NCBI RefSeq assembly: GCF_002078875.1
Contig: NC_034413.1
Span: 65,468,802-65,532,801 of the forward strand
DNA from: Numida meleagris
Taxonomy: Eukaryota > Chordata > Aves > Galliformes > Numididae
DNA: 64,000 bases
Direction of reading: 5' to 3'
Positions within the stretch are counted from its first letter, which is position 1. Every line of letters begins with the position of its first letter. The notes under the pieces were generated by a model. It made no database searches. It saw only the letters and a list, made by a program, of their open reading frames with translations, and was not told the origin of the DNA. This document shows, piece after piece, positions 1-14,940 of this stretch. A program made the translations under genes and the position numbers.

Positions 1-2044
1 ATTCCCACATATGCACAAAAATTTTGACTTTTCAGTTCATTAGCATATGAATTCCTATGGTAGATTTGTAATCCATTGGTGAGGAACACTCCTTGTACTG
101 ATGAAGGTAGAAAAGTTTTTAGTAGCCAGGAATTCATTGATAAGACGTACTACACCTTTTACTTAGGTTTATATATTGGGTTTTTTTTCGTATAGAATCT
201 CTGCAATTCAAATAGAAACATCTTTACCTGGATTTAGAAGGAATGTGTGCCTGGACTAAGTTAACAAGCAAGGATGGACTGAGTTGGTAGATTATTCAGA
301 ACCCCCTCTTTTTTGTAGTATACATCCAAATTGAATGACTTCAGGATTAATATTGCCCTTCTACAGGTGCCTGCCAATGGCATTATCTGCCAGCTAATTA
401 GGGACAAATTCTGAGATTTCTCCTTAGCAAGAAATGTGGGATATTCACTCAATATACAAGCAAATTCAAAAATAATGGGGACCAATAAACAGAGCACAGC
501 TTTGCTGAATGAGGATTTGCAGCTGATGTATACTTAGAGAGAAATTTAGAAATGTATGTCAATCATCCAAGGTAACTGCTATGCATGAATTTAAGCACGA
601 GTGAGTTTTCCAGAAGCGGTGAGCAATCAGGGAAAGTTGTAAGGAATCTCAACTTCTAATTCACTTGTAAATATTGTAACTAGTTCTGGTATATTGTGAT
701 TAGTAAAGTACAGGGTTACAAAATATTTCTCTAATAGTTTCTTTAAACGAATATTATATATAAAAAAATATTAAGGTCTTCATACACTTACAGTTATATT
801 TAGAATGCTTAATGAGTGCTAGGTGCAGAAGAGATAATATTTAAACAGAGGATATCTTGGGGAACTTTCAATGCATGAACTCTGTAAAAGTCCATTTTAC
901 AGTTTATGGTAAATTATCTTGCCATGGACAGTAAGGAATTCAGAATTCAATTTAATGAACTCATCCCATATACAGTGTTAGTGCTTCTTCTCTTAAACCC
1001 TGGAAATGAAGGAACATCAAAACAATGAATTCTGATAATCCTCTCCAATAAGACTTAAATTCCTGCAGTGATCCTTTGCTGAATGAGCTGCTCTTTAACA
1101 ATGAGCCTTACACAGATGCTCCCCAGGGCAGGGAGATAGGCAGGATGCAGGCTTGAAAGTTTGCTGGCCCAGGCAAGATTTTTTATAGCCTTCGGCTAGG
1201 CAGCACCAGTTAATTCAGGGAGCTGACTTGTCATCATACAATGTTTCTCTATCTGTGTTTAACTGAAAGCTCTTGACTATACCCTTTGGCATCACATTGA
1301 CAGCATTTCTAAAATAATTAGAAAGCTGAAATCAGTGAATCAGGTAAGAGAATGGCTGAGTAGCCTGAAAACAAAGACATGATAGTGAGTTTTGTGGTAA
1401 TCTTCCTTTTCCTGTTGCTGCAATGGCCTTGATTTCTTTGCAAAGCGATACCTACCTACTGCTGACTACTCAACATCATATCTTCACAATAACCCCCTGT
1501 TCCTCCTCCTATTCCTTCCACTATGTCCTCCATTCTGAAAAATCCCCTTCAACTCACAGTTCATTCTGAAAGCAGAAGGAACTATGCATATTAGAACCAA
1601 ACATTTTCCTACGTTCCAGTAACTAGTAAATATATCTACTTTGTTTTATGCATTTTTTTTATAGAACTTAACCCACCAGAGTTCTCTTTTGGTTGTGATG
1701 TTCCCACGTGTCTCCTGTTATGTTGTGCATTTCCCTTTTTGTGCTCCTGTCTCTCAGAGGTCTGTAATAACCAGCTGTGGTGTGGAATTTGTAAGCATCT
1801 GTTGTAGTGGTGAACCGCTTTATTAGAAATCTCACACTATATATGACTAGTGAGCATTTTATGAGTACTATGTAACTGGAATACAGCAAAGGACCAGTTG
1901 GGAGGGATGGCTCGTATCTTACAGTTCTAATTTAAGAGTTTGTACTGGAGTTGACAGAGCAGTGTTAAAATGGAAAAAAAAAAATAGTATTATCTTACAA
2001 CAACATAGATATAAAGCAAATCAGAAAGACACTTGAGATATTTA

Positions 2045-2101
2045 TTGGTGTAATTTATATTTAAATTATTTTAAATCTATGTTAAAAATAATTTACACTA
2101 A
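2045..2101. repeat. Imperfect AT-rich inverted repeat
   Basis: Two 14-bp arms (2045-2058 and 2088-2101) are inverted copies of one another with 12 of 14 matches, separated by about 29 AT-only-like bases. It could be a remnant of a small terminal-inverted-repeat element or a chance AT cruciform. No flanking duplication was confirmed. Confidence 0.4.
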
Positions 2102-5100
2102 AACAAAAAGTTCTCCGTCAGAGAAATCATTGTTAAAATAACACTTCCCCTTTCCAAAAAGCTGCTTTTATGTCTGTATTTTTGAAAGGCATAATAAGCA
2201 TCTAGTCAAAACCAATCTGCTTCCTTGTGGGAACACATCCAGCTCAGGCTCCTGACTGTGTAGTGTCTTCCTGCCACTCTTACCTGGCAATGTTTGGAAC
2301 CGCACCACGTTTCTGAATGGACATACGAGATATTTAGAGCTCCGGCCCCTTCATTTTCACAGAGACTACAGAAGAAGTGAACTATTGAGATTAGAGAATC
2401 AATCTATTTGCTTGGCTTCCTACAAAAGGTTGGTTACGAGTATATATTGCAAAGCTAACAAGATAAATCACTAGTGCTTCCATTAACTTTGCTTGCAGCC
2501 TGAATGAGCTGGTATTTTGGTTACAGTCCCTTCAGTGTGGCCATTAATAGCACACACAGTCTCCTAGAGTCCCCTGACTTGCTTCTGATGTACATCCCCA
2601 AACACCTTCACATTAAACGTAAGTGGATGCAGTGTCAGTAAGAGCACAGCAGTTCAAGTAGCGTTCAAGGGGTGGGTGCTCTCCTTTAGGTTACCAGGCT
2701 GATTAGAAAGTGGTAAGTACAGAGAAACTGAATTATATGACAATCACACTTAAACCTTCATTTGATGAGAGTACTGGCACGGTGAAGTATACAGCAAATG
2801 CAATCTCCACAAGCGAAGCTTTCTTTTTTTTTTGTATGTTTACACAACTGAAACTTTTATAGAATTTTGGGTTGCATCAAAGGCTTGGGGGCTTAGGGCC
2901 AATGGTACTGCTACACTGGGTTTTGACTTGTAAAAACATTAGTGAATTTTTTTTTAAGCTCCAGATAACTAAGCTTCTATAGGTGGTGGATGTAGTATAG
3001 CCTTTTTAGCCATAAGCTTTGCTTTTTCTGGCTTGGTGATTTTAAAAATACAACCTTAATTTAAGGCTTTTTTACATTTAACATTATGTTTAACATACAG
3101 TCTAGGAAGCATGGTCTTCATGGTCATAGTGCTTTGAGCTATGCTTTTATTTAAGGCCTTCTTCCTGTGAACTATAATATTAATGGTTGCATCATTTAGT
3201 TCATGCCTTATAGGAATCATTGCATTAACTATCAGAACAGCTAGCATTTTCATTATGACGACAAGAATAATGATGTATTAATAGAGGATGAAGTGTGTTT
3301 AGAGTATCGAGAAAATTTTAAATACTTAACAATGTAGCTGTTTCAGCTACAGTCAGAAAATGGGATGGATATAGTAATTGTTGAAGCAGGTATGAGATAT
3401 CAGATATTGCAGGCCCAACATGTACGAACTCTTAAGCGAGAACCTACGTTCCAACAACATTTCCTATTGCAAGTTTTCCAAGATTTTGATGAGAGTTCAG
3501 AACAAAAGCTGTTCTGTTCCTCCTGGGGTTTACGTCACCAGTTGTCTTATTATTGCTGATCCTTTGCCAGTCATATTGTAAGCTTTGAGAAAGGGATGAA
3601 AAAGCAGCTTTTCTCCTTTAAAGAGATTTGAACTTTGAAATCTTATTACTGTGACCATTAATTGCAGAAAAGGACAGACTGAAATGCCAGCTATGGAGTA
3701 CAGTAGAGGTACTGCTGACAACATTTTTGTTCCACATAATGGCATTTCTGTATGGTGAACTTAAGATTATAAATGTCCCCATAAATGTTAGTTGTTGGGT
3801 TTTTATGTTTCTATATACATTTTTTAATGTACAATCAGAGAATGGGATTGGAAACAAATCCAGCTTGACAAGCATTCTTCACTTTCTAGATTTCTTTCTT
3901 ATTCTGTCATTTTGGAAACATTGATTGCTTGTCTTTAAAAACTTAGAATTGTTTTAAAAACATTTTTAATGCAAATATGTATCATTTAGTCCTTTGCAAC
4001 AGACTCAAACATGAAAGCAATAAAAAGAGGGACAGTCTTCTATGCATTAACTGTGTTCAAACAGAGTATGCCTAGGGGACAAAATCCAGGAAAGGAACTG
4101 CAGCTGTTTCTCTAGGGGAATGTACTTTTGTACGAGTATCTTTGGAATAGCTTTATCTTAATAGAAATGCATTATTTGTATTCATATTTGCATTTTATTT
4201 TGTTTATAAATACTCAAACATGGGTTTTACAGTGCAACAGAACAATTTAATTTGGAAACGCGTACGCAGCTTGTGATCTGCATTTTAGGAATTTCATTTT
4301 AAAACTATACCTGTGGTCCCTTTCCCAGGACATATCCTTGGAACATTTTCCCAAGGAGCAACTGGGACTGTGTCCACAGATGCACGATTGTGAACAGTCT
4401 TTAAATTGTTCATGTATCAAGCCAAAGAGGCTACCAAGGAAAGCAGCAGGATTCCCCAGAAGCCAAATGGCCTGTGCACTGCAGTGAACACATTTATTTC
4501 TAGTCTTAGAAGTCTTGAGTAAAACACACATGTTCTGAAATGTTTGTCACTCAAAACAGTGATTGTAGAACTGAATGGTAAAGCAGGAATGCAAGGGCCT
4601 TTTGAATGGTTCCTTCCCCTGTAGCTTAGACTCTGTTCTCTGTGCTACTATAGTGACTGAGGAATCTTGGTCTATCCACAGGTCTGTGTTTGAGCTTTCC
4701 ACAAGTTAAATTCCTCAGGATCTTGCAATATTATTTCATTATGAACTCAGTATTCTTTAAAGGTATTATTCTGCAGCCACTACCTGATTTTTCCACTTAA
4801 CTGACCTTCTATTTAAAGTGTCTTTTGGGAAATAAAACTCCACTGATATATTCCCTTTTTAAAATCATCTTTTGAAGCCACTTCTGATAACATTTTAAAG
4901 GCAAAATTATCACTAAATATTCTCAACACTAAATGACTGACTCTGGACTCAACTATATTTTCTTAACTAAAGGCTTCAGAATTGTATCCAGCCTTGATTG
5001 TCCTATAAGGTCACATTTTGTAAAAGAAGATATGTCAAAAGATCAAATCAACGTGTATCATCATCTGAACTAGCATTAACTGAAGTGCAAAAATTTTCAG

Positions 5101-5133
5101 TGATTTTGAGTCCTATGGTACTTGGTTCTCAGG

Positions 5134-5181
5134 TTTTCTACATACGATACATTTAGATTTTCTATGTACAATACATTTAGA
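5134..5181. repeat. 24-bp tandem duplication, two copies
   Basis: Units 5134-5157 and 5158-5181 are the same 24 bases with three substitutions. Both start with four T, then CTA, and end in ATACATTTAGA. This is a local duplication with no evident function. Confidence 0.8.
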
Positions 5182-6430
5182 TTTTTTAATATGAGTATGA
5201 CATTATTTGAGACATTATTGAAATGTTAACATTTTCACTGAGAAAACTATGAAATATAACAAGTGAACTTTCATGCAGTATATATCAGATTTTTTTATTT
5301 TGTTGGTGGTACTGTCCAGAGACAGAAATAAAACTGAAAACTGGCTCATGGGAGAAGCAGTCATGTGGAATCAAATCTTTTTCCAAGGACCTAAACCAAA
5401 GGCATACTTAAGGGCTAAAACTATGAAGATAATTTTCCCCAGGAAAAGGATAGCAGTAGCTGAGATAGAGCCCCTCACGTCTAGCTAAAATGCAAATGCA
5501 GCCTTAGTCAGAGATATCAAATTATCTACTTGCTAATATATTACAATATTTTCAACAATAGTTGCTTATTTAATACTTGTTCTCTTTGTATATCTATTTT
5601 TATAACTTTTTTTTTTCTCAAAGAACTGTGTATTTTCTATATAACTTACAGAAAGATCCATCTAAACTGAGGAGGAGATATTTTGAAACGAGATCTCTAT
5701 TTCTACAAAACAGAATGTTTTATTCTCTGATATACCAAATGTACTTAAAGATCCACAAAAATTGAACAAATCTCAGTGAGGTGCCCCACCAGTAATCACA
5801 AGTCTGATGTTTTCATAGCATATGGTAAAATAATGTAAATCAGACCACAGAAGTATTAAGGGGATTTTAAGGATGACTGAAGTCTTGATACTATGCTTTC
5901 AAAATCTTTGCACTGTTACTTAAATACTAGAAGCAAGCAATGAAGCTGGTTTATTACCTCAATAAATAAGCCTAAAAGAAGGACTTGGAAACCGTGGGTC
6001 TGAATCACAATGTTGGTATTAATGGTACAGAAGGCAAGTTTCCAAAATATGAAATGTCATGCTTGCTATATATTTCTTAGATGGGAAACAAATGGAACTA
6101 CATAGTATGAACTATTAGAAAATAACAAAATTTGGTACAAGCATTTTGTAAAGTTATGATGGTTAAGAAATGTTATCACAGCAGGTAAGATTCACCGTAA
6201 TTAAATCTAGGGAAAAGGAAGTCTTCACAGAGTTTATTTTATTATATTGATCTTCACTTTACAATACACTACTTAAAATGTATTGTTAAGGACTGGCAGA
6301 AGGAATGTTGCAGCAAACAATCAAAGGGAAAGGTTTTGCTTTGAGACCTTACGCAGTGGACAAAATATGTATTAATGGCATTGAACTTGTGTGACGTTTT
6401 ACTTGTATATCTCAAAATGTTCTGGGACGA

Positions 6431-6556
6431 AAACCATTATCTCTGTTTTACAGATTATGAGATGAAGGCCCAGAGAGATACCCTGTAGTATCATACTGAA
6501 GATTATGAAGTCAGGAGCAGAACTGAGATGAAACTGTGGATCTCTTAACTCCATCC
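6431..6556 (-). repeat. MIR (CORE-SINE) fragment
   Basis: Read on the plus strand, this follows the reverse complement of the MIR consensus. It has an ATTATCTCTGTTTTACAGAT-like start, then a GATGAAGGCCCAGAGAGAT block, then GAGCAGAACTGAGATGAA, and ends in TCTTAACTCCATCC. These correspond to the MIR core and its tRNA-related 5' half. The copy is old and diverged, as expected for an amniote-wide SINE. The assignment rests on remembered consensus. Confidence 0.8.
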
Positions 6557-9500
6557 CAGCAGAAAACAAAGAGGTACCTGTTAGTGCATTTCTAAGTGGC
6601 TATGTTAACTGTCTCCAAAATAATTTGACACTTTCCAATGTATTTTCAGTCGTCCCTTGATTACATTGCAAGGCATCTTTTCTTTTCATTTTGATAGCGT
6701 GGTTATATTAGTACAATTATCTGTGGAATATTTTAGTTAAGCAGTAAGCCAGGTTGCTATTCCATTAAGTTTGATAGGAGTCATTAGGGGACTTCTGCAT
6801 GGGGTCAAGCAAACCTCCTCCTCCTCTTCTTGTTATTTTTATAGTTACTCGTTTTTTGTGTAGTGTCTGCAATGCTATGGGCAATTTCCGAACATAAGGC
6901 AATATTTCCTTCCCTAAGAAGCTACGTGATAAAAAAAAAAAAAAAACAGGCAAAAAGATAGAGAGTAGAAAAGGTCAGAACAGAAACCACTTGTGTTTTC
7001 AAATCTTGCCGCATTTAGTGAGTTTATTGAGTTACTGACTAACCTCTGAGGACCCCAATCTAGCCATAATCAATCTAAAGGAAGGCTTATCCCATTTTTA
7101 ATTATTTAGTCTATTTGCATACAGATGACTCTTGCCTATTCTTAAGAAAGTCCTCTTCGTTCTAGCTGTTGGATTTGAGAGGGTAATGTGCAAAACCTAT
7201 GTGTTTAAATAGGGTTTAGACATACAACTCCTACTGATGATAAACCACTCTCATCTGCTGCTCTGTGCATAGAATCTCTATAATCTACATACGTTGGGTG
7301 ATTTTTTTTAAGTGTGAGTAGATGTTAATCTATTAAAATACAAATCAGTTTGCAGAGGTAAAATTGCACGTTCAAGCAGATTGTTAATAATTAATTCATC
7401 GTGACATTACAAATGGACAGTACATTAAGAAATTGCAAATGTTACAGAGCTCAGTAATAGGAAGATTATCTACGGTTCTTAAGTCATCAATTCAAATCAA
7501 GTTTAGGACTGTATCAACCAAATGTTGCCATTTGGTTGTTTTTCACAAGTCAAAGACATTTACTTGTTGTATGCCTGTCTTATGAAAACTATGACTGCAA
7601 TAAAATCCTGTTTTAGCAGACTTCACAAATGACATTAACTTACTCTTGACTAGATGTGAACACTTGGAAACTCTTAACTCTTTCCTGGGGATTCCACCTG
7701 CATGTACACCTCATTTAGCCCATTTAGATGGGCTAGTGTCTGCACAAGTTCTGTATTTAGATCAGTAACCTGTTTATAAAATGCAAGAACTAGAACAGGG
7801 CCAACAAAGTACAGTGATTCCATTTCTGAGTTTGAAGGTTTTTGGAAGTTCAGAACTCAACCAAGTATTTTGATATTATTAATTCATACATATCTATCTA
7901 GGATGATGTTAATCACCTGTAAGTTCTCTAATGCAAACATTAAACCTTTGACAATGGTATAAAATAATTAAAGCAACCTATTATTTTCTCTACATTATTC
8001 TTTTGTTGTATCTTTATCTGCCACAAAAGGTGCACTTTCTCTTGTTACAACACACATTAGATAGATAAAACCAGAACCACAAGAAATAAACATCAGAAAG
8101 GAACAGTATGGTTATTATCACAGTACCACACAGATAAAATCTAAAAAACAAGAGAGAATGGAAAAGGGGAAAGAAGATTATTTCTAATTACTTTACAGGC
8201 AGGGTTAGCAAAAAAAACCTGATCAAAAAAATCACAAAGTAAAGACTCCACTGCAAGGGTAAAAAATACACACATTTGTTTTAAAAAGAATCAAGTGAGA
8301 AAAATAGTAAAGAAAAATGAAAAGGAAAATAACATTTTAATGATGACTTTTTCCTTGGATTATGTTTCTCATGTAAGCTGAGTCTTTTGCCTTAGTTTGT
8401 CTCATTTTAGTACTTCAGTTCTTGTACATCAGGATCTGTGCAGACTGGGTTTTTTTTTTCAAACTGGAATAAAAATCGTCCTTTTAAAGTGCTGTAATTA
8501 CCAGTAAGAGACTGACTGTTTTTCTGTACTGTCCCACTTCTTGCTCAGATATTAACAATTCTTGGGTTTGGTGATTTGTTTTTCAGTTCTCTTTCTCTGT
8601 AATGCTGAGGTTTCAAAATCAGTTTATGTGAGAGTTAACTGCAAATTGCTATGGAAAGGGTTGCTTTCAACTCTTTAGAAAATGGCTAAAAACTAAGTAT
8701 TTCCAGTGTTAGTTTTCAGTAGGATCAGGGAGCTGATCTTGTTTATCTTTCAGCAGTATGATCTCTAGAGCCTGCACAAGGGAAGTGGTGGGAACTTGCA
8801 GCTGGAGATAAAAGGAAGTTGGATTGCTCTGTTCAGGAGCAGCGCAGTCTCAGATCAGCTTAAATTGACTGTGAAATCTTGCTTTTAGGAGGGGGGGGAT
8901 TTGCTGATTTAGAGAGCAAGAACATTTGCAGTAATGTCTCATTTCTGCCTTACATAGGCTTAACTTTATACATATACTTTGCTGAAGTGAGTAGAATGGA
9001 AATAGAAAGGAAGTGCTAGAAATACTTCTAAAACTAGCAAAATGGTTCTGTCCTTCTTAAGAAACAAGTACATTTATTCAGTGATACAATAAACAGCTTT
9101 TTGATTCCTGTCATTTCTGACTCTATTGGCATCCCAAGAAGATCACTGCAGTGGAGCCTTCCCACTGACCCAGCCCTGGGTCCTGCTGGGCAGTGGCTTC
9201 AGCTGTTCAATTGTATCTTAAAACCCATGTGTATCACTGGCTATCCCTGGGGCTTCTTTGATTTCTGCCATCTTGTGCTTCTTCTGGGGAGATCTGTTTT
9301 CACAGTAATTTTGTGTGAAATTAAATGTGTATTTATTACATTTATTAAATCTGCTGAAAGCAACCACTGGCCATTCAATAATGACCTGCTACAACTGTTT
9401 CTAGGGGAAAAGAAATTAAATTGATAAGCGAGCAATGACACTGATCAGTAGAGTTTAATGCTTAGTGAAATTATTGAAGTATTCTTACTGTAGTATTGTT

Positions 9501-12500
9501 TTTGTTATTAAATGTCACTGTTGGAAGCATAATATGTGCTGTTTTCATTGGATTTCTCTTTACATCCAGAATTAATTTTGATACTTTGTCTTAGGAAAGA
9601 CCTTGCACAGCAGATATTTTGCATAGGCCTCTGATTTTGATAGTCTTAGATGTTTTTGTCTTACATTCTAAACAGGAGAAAATTCTTTCTCTGTCACTCA
9701 TCTTTGAAGCAGAAGCAACACTTCAGTGAGAGCATCCTGTCACCTTCTCCTGTCTCCTTTTGTTTATCTGACACCTTCATGAGACATTTGGAACCCTCCA
9801 GTTCAATATAAAACATTTGCTTGGCAGGTGAGGCCTCCTCTTCCTTTGATGGATAGAGCACATGTGAGGAAGACACATCTGATCGTGTTCCATATTCCTG
9901 AGGAGCTTTGCTCTTCTGATTAAGTAACTTATAAAAATTATTCTCCTGTCCTTGAAAAAGAGCAGCTCCAAGCTGCTATTTCATTCTCAAATTAGAGGAA
10001 AAAAGCATACTGCTGCTGTTGTAAAATACTTAGAACCTCATGTTTCTTCTCATTCTCTCTGTTTTCTGAGTAGTCTTCACTGGGATTTGGAGCTAGCTGT
10101 GTTTTGTGCTGTACATATCCCAGAAATAGTGCAGCCCAAATTATGCCATTTCAGACACAACAGCAGAAGCATGAACACTGCAAGAACACATTATGTGGAA
10201 GGATGCAGAGAGAAATAAAATCAGGAGGAATGTTTGAGGTCAGAAACTTGAAAAAATTCAGCATTGCATATATGCATTTGGATATTTATTCAAGTTAGGT
10301 AAGGGAAAAATTTGGAGAAAACTGCTCAATACATAAGATCTACCACCAGATACTCTTTTCATCATGATTTATACAGATGTATACACTGGACACTTTCACT
10401 TCTTCTATAAAGATTTACATTTTGCCCAAGGCTATTCTTCAAACTGCATGTAGCAGAACTTCTATGGCCCAATTTCAAGGAGAATAGAATTCTGAAACAC
10501 AGAACATATCAGTAAAGTGCACCAAGACCATGTTTGCCCACCTGCTATTTATTGAATCCCTCCATCAGGTGCGTCTTTTTAGAGTTTGAAGATGCTGGGC
10601 TCAAATCGTGCTGCCTTTTGGAAAAAACAATTGTGGTTTTCCTAAGGGATCTTAGAAGGGCCTGTGTCTGCCCATTGACACTGCCCCATGTGAAGTGTGT
10701 GCTGTGTCACAGAAGGGCGGAGGGGCCAGGCTTTTTCCAGAAGTTTGTAGGCACCGGGTGTAGGTGCTGAGATTGGATGGCTGAACACAGGTGACATTTT
10801 CTTGCCCCTGAATGGCCCAAGTCCTACAGTGAGAATGAATTACAGGTGGTCTGACAGTTGTCTGCCACACCCACTGATATTATGATGAACTTGCTGTTAA
10901 GAGGGAATCTGTTTTGATTGTTTGTATATTAGATATGTAAAAATAATGCTCATTGCTTTTTTGAAATATCACAGAAGCTGACAGCCACGAGTGGTGTAAA
11001 GTGTATGTAACTATGTGTGCATATATGTGGATTAACAACAAGACAAAAGCTTGTCCTTAACTATATGCTGATACTGAACTATACCTAAACCATCCTACTG
11101 GTGTTTGGGAGGAAAATGAACTTCTGTATTTGTGTAGAACATTGTATGCAAGGACCACAGACATCAAATAACTGTAATACCAAATAGATCTGGAGAGTCT
11201 TGTCTGTGTACCTATCAGTACTGATCCAAGTTCTTTGCAATGTAATGATATACCATTGGGTTATATGTTCTATGTATTTAATGCATACAGATCTCTAGCA
11301 CTGCAAGTACATGATCAGAAATTGCTGATAATACTACAATAGAATTAGAAGTCCTAATTTAACTAACAAAAAACTATTTTTTTTTCCCCTGAAGTGATTT
11401 TAGTAGTCTATCTTCATAATTAAACACAGAGGATAATTTTTATTTTCCCTTCCTAAATATTTCTAACTTCTTTATGCCAAGCCAGGTAAGGTACAGACCA
11501 TTCTGTATGAATTCTCACTGAGCTTATTTGGGACACAATGAGGCATGTTTGAGTGATTTTGTAAGCCTTCACTATGAAGAGGAAAGATAAGTTTAGGGAG
11601 CAGAATGAACAAATTGAAATTGCAAATTCAGGAAACAGTATTGCAAATTACTTGAGTGAGGAAAAAAATTGAAACTGTGTCACAATTTAAGTTGCAAAAT
11701 ATAAAGTGCCAAACAAAGTAAAAATAAGCTTTTCATTAAGGCCATTTACCCAGTTTGCCAATTCCCTTCTCCTCGCCCTCCCCCAAGACTATAGGTTTTT
11801 GGGTTTTTTTACCTTAATTGGAATCGTGTGAAAGAAGAGGTTTACAGCAATGAAAATATATCAAAAAAGTTTACAGAAACTGTAGAAACTCTGCTAATGA
11901 CATTTACTGAAGAATGCCAAGCTGGCATTTAACTGGGATAAACTAAGCTGGACCAAATGTTTTACTGAGATGTTTTCCAGCGTGTTCATTTATCTTAATA
12001 CTGTGCATCAGACAGAGTAATAGCCTCAGACAAGCAAATTCTGTCCTTAGGTCTTCAACTTGTTTCATATTTTAAACTCAGCCTGTACACTTGCAGCTTT
12101 AAAATGATTGCTTGTCTTTGAATGTACAACTTAAGAATGCTGTGTTTGGTTTTCAGAGATTTGCACATCACTTTTTCCCTAGAGATCAATGGACTTGCAG
12201 GTACAAATTTATCTCACACTCTAAACTGGCTTGCAATTGCCTTGTGTTTCTCTGCCATGCTGTTGCATCACCAAACAATGCAGTGCAGTAGTTGTCTTGG
12301 CAAAATAAATAGTAAATAGTAGCAGCAAAGCTGCCTTTGAAAACAGATCCATTATCTTATGAGGAGCATAAAACAATTTTCAGAATGCAAAATTCTAGAT
12401 CTTAAAACAGAGCCCCTGTCCTATGGGATCCTTAACTTTTCATTTACAAAATATTGATGATGATGGTAAATTCTCTCATTATTATTCTAATTCTTCCATT

Positions 12501-14940
12501 TCCTTGCAATTCCATCTATTGTGAATAAAACTGTTTGTAATGATGGTGATGTGATAATGGCCTCTGTGATTTTGGAGCTATTAGCAGAAAACAAGCCTTT
12601 AGACATCCTCTGGATTCATGTGGTTTGTAATACTGGTAGCTGTCAGATAAATTAACTGTACTTTTCTGGGGTTTCGAACACTAAAACATTTTTTTTTACA
12701 CGGAAAGTGCCAAAACTAAGATGAAAAACGGTATTTGATAATAAGGATGCTTTCTATTTTTAAAATTGCTGTATTTTATTTCAGGCTTTTCTGTTTAACT
12801 TTTCCTGTTGTTGTAGTTGTTGTTTTTTATGTTGCAATTTAAAAGAATTTATCCACTTGCTTAAATAGAAGTGAATTCCACTCTACATAGCATGCATGTA
12901 TGTGCAGGAGGCCTGCTGCCTTCAGCAGGTCACTAGTGCATGTGTAAGCTGAGCAGTGCCTTGTGCAGAGGTTTGGAAAGGTCGCCACTCCTTCAGCAGG
13001 TTTTCTTGTTTTGACATTCATTGTAACAAACAAGGCAGGAGAGTAAACAGGAGAAGTTGGAATGTGAAAAGGCAAACAAGATGAAAAGGGAAATTCAGAG
13101 AAAAAGCCCTCCACGCAAGATTTGTGGGAAATGCCAATGTTGTTTGTGTGGTAAAATAAAGCATTACCTCAGCTGTGATCTACTGCAGATACGTGACAAT
13201 GAAAAACTTACCTCCTTGGAAAGTTCTGTCTGCAACCTGTAGCCCCTTTAGTTCCACAGGAAGTATTTTATATAGGATATATAGGATGCTGTCATTATTG
13301 ACTCCTTTTTCTCTGTAGATACAACGGGGAGAAGAGTTATTCCTTGGGAGAGAAAGGCAGAAATTACTTTTCAGCTTTCTGAGCAGAAGGCTGTGGGGCA
13401 GACTGCAGCAAATGAAAAGCAGTTGTAAAACACAGGGATGCAGAGGAGTCATAAAAGGAAGCTGGAATACACAGCTGGTGATCAAACTGATTACCTTGGC
13501 AGGAGTCTAGGGACAAATTATATTCTCAGAAAAATTCAATGTAAATTAAATTAAATGAAAAACTCCTTTAAGTTTCCTGCAGGGTGGAATTAGGAAAATC
13601 TTAGGGTATCTGCTGCAACCGTGGTGCAGCATCAAGCTCTGGCTTTTAGGGCTCTGAGCAGATCTAAGTCAGGGCTCTGGCAAGCACCAGCTGCTCAGAG
13701 GTGAATCTCTCAGGAATCCCATGGCTTCAGCAGCTTTATTCCTGACCTGCAGGGCTGGCATCCATGCTAGCCATTGGACTTGTTCTGTCCCTGAAATGGA
13801 AAGGTAAGTCAGATGTAGGCAGATGTACTTGTTTGTGTACGTTTAGTGCAGAAGCTGGTTCCCCAGAAGGTAACAGCAACAGATTGAGTGTAGCTGTTGG
13901 GGAAATTGCTGGGGAGTTGTGATGTGCACAGGATGTGATATATTTCTGGATATGGGCTGTAGAGGCTTGCTGTGAGCCCATGGAAGGCTCTGGAGATCAA
14001 AAGCACTGTGAAGCAGGTCACTAGAGAGGCAAAAAGTCCTGTAAGTGCCAGAAGACCAGAAACAAGTGCCTAATGGGACAAAGGCTGTAGCAGCATCCTG
14101 GTGCTGAGAGGCAGCTCAATTCAAGCTTTAGGAAAACAAAGACTAACAATAACCAAACCCCAGGGCTGCTGAATGGACTAGTTAAAAGAACTCCAGGGAG
14201 TTAGCATCCTGTTAAAGTTAGTGCTCAGTTTATGGTGTGCCTCTAGTGTTTATGAAAACGTACACGGATGGAGTTAGCTCTTTGGAATTCTGTTGGCAAT
14301 TTATTCTTTGCTCTGATTTTTATAAACGTTTATATTATCAGTTCTTTTATATTTTATACCTCACAATGACTTTCAGCTTTGCCAAATGTATCTCAGAGGA
14401 ACTTTATTATTTCTGTATTGTTTGTGGTATGAGCATGAACTTTGACTTCCTGCCTTCCAGTTTAGTTTGGTGTCTAGCTCTTTGCTGTCTGGGTCACTCG
14501 TGTTACAGCTGGAGCTTCCTGTTTTCAAACCCATAGCAGCCAACCATGTAAACCTGAGGGTCAGCGTGTTCAGAAATGATGCATGATTCCAGTCACTTGT
14601 TTGCTGAAATAAATTACATTTACGTAATGAAAGCTGTCAGGTGCTGTATCAATCTTCTGTGCTAGCCAAAGTACTTCCTTATTTACAAGTCTTGTTTCTT
14701 GATGCGCATCTCAGCCACTTAAAAATACTTGCATTATTTCTCTTAGTGAACAACTGAAAATTTCACTCAGACACAAATCCTGTTGAATTCTGTTGGCCAG
14801 GTGCAAAATATCATTTGTTACGGAAGTTTCATTTGGAGGCCAAGGGTATTCTGTCTGTAAAACCTTGGGTAAAATAGTAATCATTTGGGTCTAGTTGCAT
14901 GCTCTGTATCTGCAAATAAGGCTGTCCTCCTAATGTGTGT
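6557..14940. other. Gene-free unique sequence
   Basis: Nothing gene-like could be supported. There are only short, mutually overlapping open frames, a perfect small hairpin at 7716-7735 (8-bp arms, 4-nt loop), an 8-G run near 8891 and a somewhat GC-richer patch at 13600-14130. That patch contains a strong splice-donor-like word (AAGGTAAGT at 13801-13809). Confidence 0.55.
7716..7735. repeat. Perfect 8-bp inverted repeat
   Basis: TAGCCCAT (7716-7723) and ATGGGCTA (7728-7735) pair perfectly around a 4-nt loop. It is too short to be called a structured RNA and lacks a U tract that would suggest a polymerase III end. Confidence 0.7.

Larger units (their letters stand above)
1..6430. other. Gene-free AT-rich unique sequence
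   Basis: I see no supportable gene here. Open frames are all short (under 100 codons), overlap one another on both strands and have no recognisable domain. The stretch holds small T and A runs, a near-palindrome at 2045-2101 and a 24-bp tandem duplication at 5134-5181. It is probably intergenic or intronic. Confidence 0.6.

Noticed and set aside
4247..4531. Cys-rich 94-codon minus open frame
   Set aside because: The Cys spacing matches no fold I know, there is no signal peptide, and the length is ordinary for chance.
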